Of a stretch of 64,000 nucleotides of DNA, positions 10,187 to 21,989 are shown in pieces; position 1 is the first letter of the stretch; every line of letters starts with the position of its first letter. The notes beneath the pieces were generated by a model that was not told the DNA's origin, did not search any database, and worked only from the letters and a program-made list of their open reading frames with translations. A program made the translations under genes and the position numbers. The stretch is from Bretschneidera sinensis (Eukaryota; Streptophyta; Magnoliopsida; Brassicales; Akaniaceae): the NCBI GenBank assembly GCA_023935145.1, contig CM043705.1, positions 88,136,084-88,200,083 on the forward strand. The letters run 5' to 3'.

Positions 10187-11430
10187 TATAATGACCCAAA
10201 TCGGGTTGGTCACTTCCGAGATGGTATCATCACTTTTTAAAATCTCAGTATGACACACATATACAATAATATAAAAACATCAACTAATTTATCTACATAC
10301 ATAAATCATCAACCCTCAATAGGAGAGTTACATCATTCAAATCTCAACTGAATATTATATCCAACATAGTATGCATGAATATTTACAAATATTTTTTTTC
10401 TCATTAGTCTGAGGATATGGATCACGTGGCTTATAGAAAATGATTCAATTTGAAACACAGCTCACCAATCAATCTGTCATACCTGCTTCCTGAAATTATT
10501 TAACAATGAGGAATGAGCTTCACAAGCTCAGTGAATGAAATTTACTAGAAGTATTCAATTTTTATAAATAGTTTTCCAATATTCATTCATCTATATCTCA
10601 TATAATTTGATAACAACATTCTATTATTATTACTCATATCATAATCTTCATCTTTTATTAATCTCTTTTTTTCATATATTTAATAATCTTGAAACTATCA
10701 ATTATATCTTATAATTACCTTGTTATGAGGTACACATAATATAATCAATCACTCATATAATTCTCATCATATCGTACTTTCATATTCATTTCTCATCATA
10801 TTTGTCTCTCTGTGAGACTCATTCATCTATTCATAAATTTACAATAAAGAATAACACTTTAGCATCTCAAGCGATAATAATCAATATTTAAAGCAAATGT
10901 AATGCATGAATTTAAATGTCATTATTATTTGAGAACGTCTTCTCACATGTCGATATGTTTTTATCTTAGACCGACTTCCTTCCCAGCTCTTTTATCTCCA
11001 GTACATATCGGTTATCACGGTTGTCATTTATTTCCTGCACATACCGGCTATCACGGTTTTCATTTGTCTCAAGCATATATCAGCTACCACTGTTTTCAGT
11101 TATCTCCAGCATATACGTTTTCAGTTATCTCCCGCATATACCGACTGTCATGGTTTTCATTTATCTCCAGCATATACCGACTGTCACGATTTTTATTTAG
11201 ACCGACCCCCTCCCAGTTCTTTTATTTCATGCATATGCATATGAACAATGATATGAAATATGCAAATAAACAATAATATAAAGACAAACATGCATTTAGA
11301 CATTTAATTTAACTATCCAATTTTTTTCTTAAAATTATTATTTAATCATATTTATTAAATTTTCTCTTCATATATCACATCAAATTACCTACCATAATTT
11401 GTGAAAGATTTCATTCCTTCATTATTAGTA
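10187..11430 (-). mobile_element. Lone Tekay-type LTR, minus orientation
   Basis: The left end (GACCCAAATCGGGTTGG...) is the reverse complement of the 3' ends of the LTRs at 20450-20525 and 25430-25499. The body matches them in order: the TCACTGAGCTTGTGAAG region, the tandem ATACCGACTGTCA motifs and the paired GCATATGCATATGAACAATG motif. No internal coding DNA is attached, so it is a solo or truncated LTR. The right boundary fades near 11430. Confidence 0.7.
10990..11200. repeat. Minisatellite inside the lone LTR, about 6 units
   Basis: Units of about 36-40 bases containing GCATATACCGACTGTCACGG are repeated with variation. The same motif appears in fewer units in the LTRs at 19655-19760 and 24599-24705, so unit number varies between copies. 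Confidence 0.7.
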
Positions 11431-12117
11431 CATAACGCCTAAGCGAAATAGTCTAGAATCTTTTTCAATCAGAACATTTGAAAATTTGGGTGGATCAATA
11501 TAGACCAAAAGTTCATTTTTGTGGATAAACTTTTTTCCATTTATATTAATTTCTCTCATCAAATCATAAATAAATATCTCCCATCAATAACAAGCATGGC
11601 CCGTTATCGTTTCTACAATTAATGCACCCATAAATATTTGTGTCGTTTCTATAATTAATGAGAATGCTTAATTTCACATAAAAAGAATTTAGATACAAAA
11701 TTAATACAATCATAACAAATAAATCATAATTAATAAATTAATATTAAATTTCAATAATTATATTAAAAAAATTAATATTAGTATTATCTCATCAAAACTA
11801 TTTTTTTTTTTTTATTAAGTACAATTTGAAAATATCTTATGCTTTGCAAACTTGCTTCATACAGCTTAATATACTAGAAACTAATTTTTTCTGGACTTAA
11901 TCAAACTAAAGAAGAACTTCATATATACAAATAAGAGAGAAAACCAATCGCCACAGTTCCACAACACCGAAAAGGCTTATATGGTCAAACCCTCAAGGGG
12001 ATTTAGATTTTAGACTTGCACAAATTCATGTAGCAGGGCAGTATGCTTAATTTCACCAAAAGTATGCCAATTATTATTGGTAATATATAAAGAAACTAAA
12101 GCAAAAATATTTTTCAA

Positions 12118-12154
<37 letters not shown>

Positions 12155-12174
12155 TTGCGACACATATCTCCTGT
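11431..12174. other. AT-rich spacer with a TA microsatellite
   Basis: No gene supported. A pure (TA)n run lies at 12122-12149. Confidence 0.5.
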
Positions 12175-12690
12175 AAACAATAATTGGTCTACAATCAACC
12201 ATGTTGTCAAGGTTTCATAACAACTACCACGGGACTGGTATCGTCAGATCGAAACTATTATTTATTGATCTATAAATGACCTTATCAGAGTCCTCAGTCC
12301 CACACACCGCTAGGGGCTGCCTCCTCTGCCACATTTTCAACATCATCGCTCTTCCAACTTTTGGTTTTATTCATAAAGGTATATATCACTCATGCTTCTT
12401 TTTCTTATCTTTGTGTTCTTGAATGCATGTCTTCTGGGAAGAAAAAAGAATGTTAATGTGAGGTTACAAAATAGTCAAGAGGCAGTGCTTTCCCGTCATT
12501 TTTCCTCTTCATACTTGATGCGAGTTTTAATTTGATCATTGTTTTTTATTTTTTATACGATGACTATCAAATAAATTAGATATTTTTTTTCACATCCGCA
12601 ATTACTTTTTCGTCGCATAAAGATATAATAACTGAATCCTGCTCAGACCGAAAAGTAAAAGAATAAAAAGAAGTGAGTTATCTTCATTGA
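12175..12690. repeat. Dispersed segment, copy B
   Basis: Shorter copy of the segment at 9130-10140 and 25500-26448: ATTTATTGATCTATAAATGA, CCCACACACCGCTAGG, GAGGCAGTGCTTTC. At about 12690 it joins abruptly to the 3' flank of the left BAHD copy. Confidence 0.6.
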
Positions 12691-12842
12691 AAGCATGTTT
12701 TTTTTTATAAAAAAAAAATGCTATGAATTAAGGAAAATAAGAAGTTGATGTTAAGCATGCTTTCAAAGTTTTTTTAAAAAAAAACATGCTTTCAAAGTAA
12801 ATTAAACCTCTTGATCCAAAAAGAAAATTAAGCCTCTTGATT

Positions 12843-13613
12843 CTATCCCACAAAATCATAAGAGAGTTTCTTGAAGAGTTGCATGTGATTAGCCTTACAG
12901 CATGTTACCAAAGATAAGCTCCCATCATTTCTTGAGCTTGGTAGCAGAAAACCTAATCCTTCCATATACACGCTTGAGGGCCCCATATAAATGGGTCGAC
13001 CCCATCCAAAATCTGCATCATAAAAAGGTAACTGCACCCAATTGACAATATTGAGATTTGGACATCCATAAATTTGATTTCTATCTCTAGACACCAAAGC
13101 TTCTAACTTTGGAATTTCTTCCAAATAATCAATCACTGATCTCATATAATCGTCGTTCAAAGCCTTTATTTCTTTACAAATTCTCTCTATGGTGAAGGAT
13201 AAATGTTCTGTTGTGAGATCTCCACATAAAGTAATTGGTCTGACGTGGGAAATAACATTCCCAAAATAATCTTCTAGCAATAGAGGATGCAATCTGAACC
13301 GTCCACTTACAGCTATGTTTAACCTAGTTCCTTGATCATCAGCAAGTGTATGTGCTTTACACACACAACGCCATATGTGTGAGACTAGGATCTCATAGGT
13401 GGTATAAATTTTTGTTGGGTTTTCAATATTTTTTTTGGCCTTAGCTTTGAGAGTACGAATTTGGTCAAGGGTGATGTTGAAATTGAGGGTAGAGTTGATT
13501 TTGGGACTTGATAGGGGTTCTAGGTTTTGGTCAGGATTGTTCATGGAAGGAGGTGGATCATATTCCTTGTGGTGAAATTTAGGGGAATCTGTGTTGGAGT
13601 TGGCTTGCATCAC
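12843..13613 (-). pseudogene. BAHD acyltransferase, N-terminally truncated copy (left arm)
   Basis: A 256-codon open frame covers the second half of a BAHD enzyme, from the KFHHKEYD region through SGRFRLHPLLLEDYFGNVI, NWVQLPFYDADFGWG and the LPSSRNDGSLSL end. There is no internal stop and DFGWG is intact. The N-terminal half with HHxxxDG is missing because the copy stops at the centre of the inverted repeat, so it cannot be a working transferase. The first methionines fall in sequence borrowed from the opposite arm. The flank includes a 3' UTR like that at 302-590. Confidence 0.75.
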
Positions 13614-14476
13614 ATATTAGCACACGGTTCTTCTGCTTTACATTTCATCAATGCATGGGCCAACTTGGCTCATGGCCACCCCATTGGCACCCCCCCATTT
13701 ATCGATCAAACCTTACTCCGAGCTCGAGACCCACCCTCCCTTAAATTTCACCATAGGGAATATGATCAACCTCCTTCCATGAACAATCCTGACCAAAACC
13801 TAGAACCCCTATCAAGTCCCAAAACCAACTCTACCCTCAATTTCAACATAACCCTTGACCAATTTTGTACTCTCAAAGCTAAGGCCAAGAAAAATATTGA
13901 AAAACCAACAGAAAGCTATACCACCTATGAGATCCTAGTCTCACAAATATGGTGTTGCGTGTGTAAAGCATGCACACTTGCTAATGATCAAGCAACCAGA
14001 TCAAACATAGTTGTAAGTGGATGGTTTAGATTGCGTCCTCCATTGCTAGAAGGTTATTTTGGGAATGTTATTTCTCGCGTCAGACCAATTGCTTTATGTG
14101 ACAATCTCACAACAGAACCTTTATCCTTCACTGTAGAGAGAATCCATAAAGCAATAAAGGTTGTGAACGACGATTATTTGAGATCAGTGATTGAATACTT
14201 GGACTAAATTCCAAAGTTAGAGGCCTTGGTGCCGAGAGATGGAAATCGAATTTATGGATGTCCAAATCTCAATATTGTCAATTGGGTGTGGTTACCTTTT
14301 TATGATATAGATTTTGGATGGGGTTCGCAAGTGTGTATATGGAAGGATTAAGTTTTTTGCTACCAAGCTCAAGAAATGATGGGAGCTTATCTTTGGTAAT
14401 ATGCCTTAAGGTTAATCACATGCAACTCTTCAAGAAACTCTTTTATGATTTTGTGGGACAAAATCAAGAGGCTTAA
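13578..14476 (+). pseudogene. BAHD acyltransferase, broken copy (right arm)
   Basis: This copy extends further towards the N-terminus than the left arm and includes the catalytic region. There it reads HHILAHG instead of HHxxxDG, so the aspartate is replaced by histidine. The frame runs to a TAA at 14205-14207, exactly where the other copies have a glutamate codon. It then continues with DFGWG, a short deletion just after that motif, and a shifted frame to the end. It is clearly inactive, and its closest relative by 3' flank is the copy at 2-301. Confidence 0.82.
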
Positions 14477-14800
14477 TTTTCTTTTTGAATCAAGAGGCTT
14501 AATTTTCTTTTTGGATCAAGAGGTTTAATTTACTTTGAAAGCATGTTTTTTTTTAAAAAAAATTTTGCTATGAATTAAGGAAAATAAGAAGTTGGTGTTA
14601 AGCCTTTCAAAAAAAGAGAGAAAAAATTGGTGTTAAGCTTTTGAAGTCGATCGGCTTTTATGTAATGTGTAGTGGTACTTTTGTGTTGTGAATAAGATGA
14701 GAGTTATGTAAGAAAATTATGTAACTGGATCAGAACTTGTGTGGGTCCCTGTTTATTCTATTTTTCATTTGAATTTCAAAAAATAATCTTATACAGGTTT

Positions 14801-15404
14801 CACGTTGGATCAATTTCCTCTTCTATTTCTTATTTTTTTCTTCTAAAAGCTAACTTAAAAATAATAATTATTCAAATATGTTTTTTAATGATAAACTATA
14901 AAGTTGTGTTTAGAACATGAATTTATATTTAACTTGTTTATCAAACATTTTCTTTGGGATGTAAAAAGTATTTAAATTGATTTTGAAAAAAATGATGATT
15001 TAAAAGTTAAAGACTTTTAAGGACCTTAGGTGTAAGTCTTCTAGCTCCAATATTCATGTTGGATCCATTCCTGATTTGAAATGCAAATATTTGAAGGTTA
15101 TGAATTTAAAATTCACGCCTTTAGAAATTCGTTGCTTGGAGAAAATATAAGATTTGAGGATTTGAAATGCTTGTATTCAAAATTAATTGTTTGAAACTTT
15201 AAAAATATCATGAATTTGAATTTAGTTATTAAATTTAAAAACAATTAATTGTTTTTATTATTTTATTTCATGTAAAAATTGACTACAAAGTTAGTTCTTT
15301 ATTTACTTTTATCATCTTCTTTGTTTTGCAATATTATTCAATTTTTAATGCAATAAATTTCTCTTGAAAGGATTCAATATATCACAAAACATTTATTGTT
15401 ATAA
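14801..15404. other. AT-rich spacer
   Basis: Nothing recognisable; no ORF with family resemblance on either strand. Confidence 0.4.
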
Positions 15405-15655
15405 GCTTTCAAAAGTAACAGCTACTGAAACACTAAGGAGTGTTTCAGTGGTAGAGTTTGTGATCTCATAATGTGAGGTCTCAATTTTGACACTTCTCAT
15501 GCCCCATTGTACCACCACAGAGCTATTTAATTAAATAATCCATTTCTCCAGTGCGTGGAGTGTGGGAGGTTATGCACCTTGAGGTTTTGGATTCAAGGCA
15601 TGCCCACCAAAGATGGTTGAGGTCCGAGCCAATTCCTCGATTACAAAAAAAGAAG
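15405..15655 (+). mobile_element. Possible tRNA-derived SINE
   Basis: TTTCAGTGGTAGAG (about 15443) resembles a Pol III A box, and GGTCTCAATTTTGAC (about 15477) sits at B-box distance. About 170 bases of body follow, ending in a short A-rich tail, with AAGTAAC-like sequence on both sides. An 8-bp hairpin (GAAACACT / AGTGTTTC) lies at the 5' edge. Boundaries are uncertain. Confidence 0.4.
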
Positions 15656-15811
15656 TAACTATTGACTCAGTTGTTATTACCTGAGGTTATATAATTGGTT
15701 ATCTTAATTAAACTTTGTTATGATATAATTTCTTTGGAGTTACAAGCTGATTATGCCTGAGAAAATAATTAGTATGAAAGTATGTGAAATATTTTTTTTA
15801 AGGAATAGTCG

Positions 15812-17084
15812 TGTTGATGCCGGAAACCTGTTGCTGAGTTGGAGGTTCCACGTCAGACGTCCTGCACGAATGACGCGAGGTGAACTAAAGAGTCATTGGA
15901 GGAGAGGAGGGTGATGCATCCAAAGACACTCCGATGCCTTTGTTAGAACAAAATACTGGGAAAATGGAGTGGGGATACAAGTGTTTCGGTAATGAGTTTG
16001 AGGTTTGATATGAGATTTATTTCACATACCTTGGGCTTTTTATACTGTTCTTGAGGTAAGGCGGTCATGTGCCCGAAATGACGTGATCCTTAAGATCTCG
16101 CTTCTCCGGAGAGGTGCCTTTGTCCTGTGTTCAGAGGCAGATTAATCCCTATAATCACGCTTACACTTCTGCATGGGGAGTCCACGAGTGACGATGGTTA
16201 CGTCAACTGCTTGTCCACGTGTCGTCTAGTCACTGGAGGAGAATTGCCTCGCTTGTCAAACAGGCTACTGAGGGTGGCTTATGGGTGTGGCCACGTGTTG
16301 TTTGGTTATAGGGGGAGTGTCATTCCACGTATCATCGGATTACTAGAGGGTGACTTTATTAGCTGCATTAGAGGTCCCCTACTTCTTTAAGTACATTTAT
16401 GTGCTCCAAGGAAGTATGATAGGACTTCAGCCTTTGAAATGCTGGCCGAGAGTTTGAGTAGCAGTCAATATGCTCGGCCTTGGTGACATTGGTTTGAGCA
16501 TATGAGAACAGTCAATATGCTCAACCTTGGAAACTTTGGTCCGAGCTATCTGTCCTTGAAGTCCTTAATGGTTTCTTGGGTCGTTTCTTCTAGAGTTTTT
16601 AATGGACTTTTGGACTTATCCCTTTGAGCCCTTAGTGAGCCTTTAAGCCTTCTTCTTTTAGAGTTCTTTGTGGACTTTTAGCCTTCTCTCTTAGAGCCCC
16701 TGGTGGGCTTTTGGGCCTTGGACAATTTCTTTGACCTTTTGGGTCCTAATAAAAGAACAAGCCTTTAGGCTATTTCTAGAATCTTTTGTGAGGTCATTCA
16801 ATACAAGAGTGTTGGGCCATTTTTAAACGTGGAACACTAGGCCATTTAATGGATGCAGTTGCTTTGGGTGGAATGACGGTGTTCATTATTGATCGTTCGC
16901 CTTTTACCGCCTTAGGGAATGCAATGGTACCTTGGGTTCTCCAAGCGCCGTTTTTTCGCAGCTGAAGGTACCTTGAGGAGTGTGATGGCACCTCAAACAC
17001 ATAAAACGTCACGTCATTACGATTGTCAGAGCCTTTGAAGAACATAATGATGCTTCAGTTATACCAAGCGTCACGTCTTCCCAA
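15812..17084 (-). repeat. Tat-type gypsy LTR (first copy)
   Basis: Starts TGTTGATGCCGG and ends CTTCCCAACA on the plus strand, giving TGTTG...CAACA termini. The start matches the one at 26449 over about 150 bases. A TATAAAAAG on the minus strand near 16036-16043 would be the element's promoter, consistent with a minus-strand element. The exact inner end is inferred. Confidence 0.55.
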
Positions 17085-17126
17085 CAATAACGGAGTTAAT
17101 TCTCCTCGTTTGTCACGTCAATATTC

Positions 17127-17133
17127 CTATATA
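17127..17133 (+). promoter_or_regulatory. Plus-strand TATA box just inside the Tat LTR
   Basis: CTATATAAGGGTGG, followed by a CT/CA-rich start-site region, lies about 285 bases before the ATG of the plus-strand ORF at 17416. It points away from the LTR and so could serve as that ORF's own promoter. Confidence 0.45.
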
Positions 17134-17202
17134 AGGGTGGATTCTTCTCACTTCTCTTCACCATATTTCATTTGCGATCACACAAAAATTTAAGAGCCCA
17201 CG

Positions 17203-17324
17203 GAGTTGGTCAAGAGTTTGAGAGCGTAAGCTTCATAGTCATCTGATTCGGTCAAGAGTTTGAGTGTAAGCTTAAGAGTCATCTGAGTTGGTCAAGAGTT
17301 TTAGTGTAAGCTTGAGAGTCCTCT
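17203..17324 (+). repeat. Three 40-42-bp tandem repeats in the leader of the extra ORF
   Basis: Units at 17203-17244, 17245-17284 and 17285-17324 share GGTCAAGAGTTTGAG and GTAAGCTT. They lie between the TATA box and the ATG. Confidence 0.8.
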
Positions 17325-17415
17325 GAGTTTACTGGGAGACTGTGAGTGCTCGGAGTTGGGTAGAAACCTTTGGGGGTGCATTTGTTGAAGGGAGATCGAG
17401 GTATGGGCCGCGAAA

Positions 17416-18117
17416 ATGAGCACTGCTCAGAATAGACGCAAATATCCAACTTTGGTGAGTCTTTCTACCTTCTTTATCATGTCTTCGGTAGATAGATTTC
17501 GTGATAGGCCCAGTAGCGGTAATGAGGATAATGGTGATTTTTCTAGAGAGTTAGAGGATGTTATAGGCATGTCCTCTAGTGGGGGTGAGTCCTCAGAGGA
17601 GGCTGCCACTCAGGAGAGACCACTAGCCAAGGTTCTTTACATGTTTGGAGAGGAGGAAGGAGGGGAGGAGGATTCCTTCTCTGAGGGCGCGGATGAGGTT
17701 GATAGAACCTTGGCCGAGCTGAAGGGTGACATAATGGTTTAGGAGAGAGTTCAATGGTCGTATGCGGACAACTCTGTGCCCAGCCACGTGGAAGAGGGGG
17801 AACTTAGAGTCATCCGGAGGGTGTACCATATTCTGGAGGAGTACACCCTTAGGCCAGCTGGGGTTGGAAAGAAGGCCTGCAAAGCTCTCTAAAGCCGCAC
17901 ACCTTATGAGCTGTGTGTTTACTAGCAGTACATGAAGGTCGGGCTCAAGTTTCCTCTCCACCACTTCTTCTGCGCAGTGCTGAGGTATTTCGACATAGCA
18001 ACGTGTCAGCTGGTGCCCAACTCGGTGCACTTGATCATGGCTTTTTTCTGCATCTGCATGGAGGTGGTTGATGAACATCGACATCTTCAAGGCCCATTTC
18101 CAAATAAGAAAGAACGG
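17416..18117 (+). pseudogene. Tat-element extra ORF, PF04195-like (first copy, truncated)
   Basis: An acidic, serine-rich N-terminal region (SSGGESSEEAATQE) leads, after a stop near 17740, into a block with PYELCVY, LKFPLHHFFCAVLRYF and CQLVPNSVHLIMAF. That pattern is typical of the family called putative gypsy-type transposon protein (Pfam PF04195), whose role is unknown. The copy has several stops and is cut at 18117 by the Tekay element. It corresponds to the better-preserved copy at 26795-28032. Confidence 0.65.
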
Positions 18118-20525
18118 TGTAATGCCCGTATTTGTAAAGTAAGGGTAAAGAACTAATTTAATAAACATGACATGAAATTAAAATAATATATTTATGCAAA
18201 AGATTTAGTATTGAATAAAATAATTCTTTAGAAGAAAAAAACGGACGTCCAAGATGTACAGAAACTAAAACAAAATAAAAAGAAAGAAAGAAAAAGTTTT
18301 GTTTTAAAAAAAAAGTCAAAAAGTCAAAAAAAAAAAAAAACGTGGCAGCAGGTGTAACACTTCCTACTGCCAATTTAAGAAAGAATTGGTGTTTGTCCTC
18401 CACGTCTAAAAAACGTGGAGGTTTTGTGAGGGGCGAGGGGGGGGGGGGGGTTACCAGAGATTTTTGTACAAATCTCACTTATATATACACCTATGTGAAA
18501 TCGTTTACGATTTCACATAGTTTCCTTGAATTTCTCTATTTCTCAAAACACTTGGGATCCATAGAAAGATTGAAAGGGCAAAATTTTGAAGGGGTTTACG
18601 GCAGAATTTCATAGAAAATCATGAAAAGCTATCAGAAAAACATAAGGTAATAACGTAGTGTTGATTTTTTAATTTTTAGCATATAGGAGGGCTGCCAAAG
18701 ATTTTTGTACAAATCTCACTTATGTATACACCTATATGAAATCGTAAACGATTTCATATAGTTTCCTTCAATTTCTCTATTTCTCAAAACACTTGGGATC
18801 CAAAGAAAGGTTGAAAGGGCAAAATTTTGAAGGGGTTTACTGCGGAATTTCATAGAGAATCATGAGATGCTATCAGAAAAACAAAAGGTAATAACATAAC
18901 ATTGATTTTTGAATTTTTAGCATATATGAAATTTCCCAAAAGTCAAAGTGGGAATTTTCAAAGGGTGTGGTTTATGAAGAATTGAAGAAATAATTAGAAA
19001 TTCAATACAAATATTATGTTAGGTGTTGACGATCAGCAACCGAGGGAAATTTCTGAGAGGAACAAGAAAGGTAAGGAGGTGATCAACGGGTAGCTTTAAG
19101 TGCTACGTGGTGAGTTGGATTTACTTTAAGTAATCTAAATAAAAATCAAATATCTAGCAATAATATTAAAATAAATTATTAGCTTATGTTTTAGTGGTAG
19201 ATAAAAATTAAATTGATAGATATGATATGAATATTGGACACGTAGAAAATTATTATGTGAAAAGGGATATTTTTGGAATAATAAGTTGATTTAATAATAA
19301 AAGTGATAGGTGAAATTCTTGATGAGCTATGGTTGAAGTTTTGATATGAATTTTGAGGAGATGAATTTTAGTGGATCTTGACAAACTTTGATGGATGATT
19401 TGATGTGATTTGGGATGAAATTTAGTGGATCTTGACAAGCTTTAATTGATTATTTGATGTGATTTGGGATGAGAGGATTTTAGTGAAATTTTTATATAAT
19501 TTGAGAAAAAAAATCAGGATAGTCAATTTAGATATTTGAATTCATATGGTTTTTATATTATTGTTTATATGCATATTTCGTATCATTGTTCATATGCATA
19601 TGCATTAAATAAGAGAACCGAAAGAACCGGAAAAGGGCCGATTTAATTGAAAAACCATGACAGTCGGTATATGCTGGAAATAAAAGGGACACCATGACAA
19701 CTGGTATATGCTAGAAATAAATTCTATGACAACTGGGATAAGCTGTAAAGAAAACAACTGGGAGGGGGCTGGTTTAAGATAATAACAACATGTTGACATG
19801 TGAGAAGACGTTCCCATAATAATAATTCATGCATTGCATCTGTTTTAATTATTGCTTGCATTATTGAAATGCTGATGTGTGATGTATTATTGTGAATTTA
19901 TTTATAGATGGATGAGTCTCATAGAGAGACAGTTATGGTGATAAGAACCATCTAAATGGTAGATTTTATGATGTGAACCTCATTACGAGGTAATTTTGAG
20001 ATAATTGATGGGCTTAAGGTGAACCAATAAATAAAAAGAAGAGATTGATAGAGAATGTGACTTATGATATGTATAGTGATAGTGGAATGCTAATATCAAG
20101 TTGTATGAGATATAAATGGTTAATTATGGAAAGACCTTTTATACAAATGAGTACTTCTAGTAAATTTAATTGACTGAGCTTGTGAAGCCCACCCCTCATT
20201 GTACAATGATTTCAGGTAGCAGGCATGACAAATAATTTGATGAGTTGAGGTTCAGAAGAAATCTTTCTCTGTAAGTCACGTACGTGTCAATATCCTCAGA
20301 TTAATGAGAAAAGAAAATAAAAATCTATTTGTAAATATTCATGCATTTTATGCTATAGCTAATGTTTAAAAATCTGATTAATGTAACTCCCTTGTTGAGG
20401 GTTGATGACTGATGTAAAATTTTCTATTAGTGTATTTTTTTTTGTTGTATATATGTGTCGTGCTGGGATTTTCAAAACGTGATGACACCGTCTCTGGAGT
20501 GGCCAACCTGGGATGGGTCGTTACA
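18118..20525 (+). repeat. Tekay left (5') LTR, long form
   Basis: It starts TGTAATGCCCG and ends GGGTCGTTACA. It contains a 14-base G run (18437-18450), a 241-bp tandem duplication with TATA-like motifs and palindromes, and a minisatellite shared with the other LTRs. Confidence 0.85.
18453..18930 (+). repeat. 241-bp tandem duplication of the LTR promoter region
   Basis: Two copies begin near AGATTTTTGTACAAATCTCA (about 18458 and 18699). Each holds a TATA-like element (TATATATA at 18479; TATGTATA at 18720), a 30-bp palindrome (18491-18520 and 18732-18761) and AAACACTTGGGATCC. Confidence 0.85.
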
Positions 20526-20529
20526 ATTT

Positions 20530-20541
20530 TGGTATCAAAGC
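20530..20541 (+). promoter_or_regulatory. Tekay primer binding site
   Basis: TGGTATCAAAGC starts five bases after the LTR, one mismatch from the initiator-methionine tRNA complement TGGTATCAGAGC. Confidence 0.75.
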
Positions 20542-20626
20542 ATTAGGTTTTAAGATTTTGTAGACTGCATGAAAACTTAAAAAGTGGAAGAACCAAATAA
20601 ACTATATTTTAATAAATAGTCTGAGG

Positions 20627-21470
20627 ATGACACGTAGAAGCACTAGAGCTAGAATTAGAGTTGTTGATTTGAAATGGCGTGGTAGGCCGCCAATATTTTT
20701 TTGACAAGTCGAGGTTGAGTCTGAATCTGTGGTTCCTAGAAGGGAACGTGTTGATAGTATGATTAATATTAGTAATATAATTGATATTAGTAAAGATATG
20801 AGAGAATATGAAGTTGAAAGAGATGAGCTAAGATAAAATCTTATGCATGCTCTTGAGAAAATGAATGTAACAGATAATAGAGTTGGTAGCTTATAGCATA
20901 GACTTGTTGAACAAGCAGAGGGTCATATTTGTTTCATTTGAGTTAGAAGAAGAAGCTTTAGAATGATGAGAGGATACTTTTCCCAGATAAGTACAGATAT
21001 TGATAGACCCTTAACCTGGAATAGGTCTAAGGAGGTTTTCCTTGATAAATACTTTCGTTATACCTCTAGAGCCCAGTAAGATAGAGATTTTATTAGAGGC
21101 AAATGTATTGACTGTTGCTCAGTATAATAGCATATTTGTGGTCTTGTCAATGGTTGTACCGAAAATGGTAGACCTAGAGGAGAAGAAGTGTAAGAGGTTC
21201 ATAGATGAACTATGTTTTAAGATTTGATCAAAACTATCTTACATAAGGCATATGAATTATGTTATGTTGGTAAATATAACACTTCAGATTGAGAATGATG
21301 TGATGGAAATTAAAGGTAGGAGGAATTGGTGGAAGAGATCTAGATTTGAGGAACCTAGGGGTAGTACCAGTATGAGTGTGCAGGGTGGGAGACCCCCTAA
21401 AGGAGGCATTCCTTGTCACAGGGAACTATAGTACGAGGTTAGAGGCAAGCAAGATCTGTTACTTCTGTAG
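20627..21470 (+). pseudogene. Tekay gag remnant
   Basis: It begins MTRRSTRARIRVVDLKWRGR, a usual basic start for Tekay gag, then is broken by many stops. No zinc knuckle can be read. Confidence 0.5.
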
Positions 21471-21629
21471 CTCAAAATATTATTGGTGGGACCCTTAGAT
21501 TTGGGGGACAGGTATGAGAACTAGGAGTCGTGATAGAAAAAGTAAGTATACTACTAAAGGGAAGTGGTAATCTAACGTATAATTGGGAGACATAAGTTTG
21601 TCATAAATATATTCAAATAAGATATTTAT

Positions 21630-21863
21630 CCCATAATTGTTCTAAATTGAGGTGCTTTGTATATAGAGAATGTAGACATATCAATGTTGGTTGATCTTGG
21701 TGCAATCCATTCTTTTGCATCCAGTATTTATATGAAGTTTTTTGAAGTATGTATTAGTCATTTGATGCAAAATATTTTTGTTGAAGTTCCCACTAGAGAT
21801 AGAGAGAAAATCATAAATGTTTACAAGGGTTGTATGATTCGTATCAGTGATAGAAAAATCTGA
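21630..21863 (+). pseudogene. Tekay protease remnant
   Basis: The segment SMLVDLGAIHSFASS matches the retroviral-type aspartic protease active site with D-L-G in place of D-S/T-G, so the catalytic triad is altered. Confidence 0.7.
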
Positions 21864-21989
21864 AGCTGATTTATTATCTTTGAATATGGTTGATTGTTCC
21901 AAAAAGAATGTAGTGTTTGAGATATGGATATGAGGAGTTTAACTTTCAAAGAGAACATAAAATACTCTCGAACTATCTTATTTTACTCT

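Larger units (their letters stand above)
12690..14800. repeat. Head-to-head inverted duplication of a BAHD gene end
   Basis: The left arm (about 13586 down to 12690) and right arm (about 13735 to 14640) carry the same BAHD 3' half plus part of the 3' flank in opposite orientations, separated by about 150 bases. The arms are similar but not identical at protein level. A transcript crossing the centre would fold back on itself. Confidence 0.8.

Noticed and set aside
10902..11276. 124-codon open frame with repeated tyrosine-rich segments
   Set aside because: It lies wholly in the lone LTR and its repeats are the minisatellite read as protein; no family resemblance.
17455..17491. Short intron in the Tat extra ORF beginning GGTGAGT
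   Set aside because: The donor and acceptor would be only about 37 bases apart, too short for a plant intron.
18437..18450. G-quadruplex
   Set aside because: A single 14-base G run; probably a homopolymer of uncertain length. There are no separated G tracts to support a regulated quadruplex.
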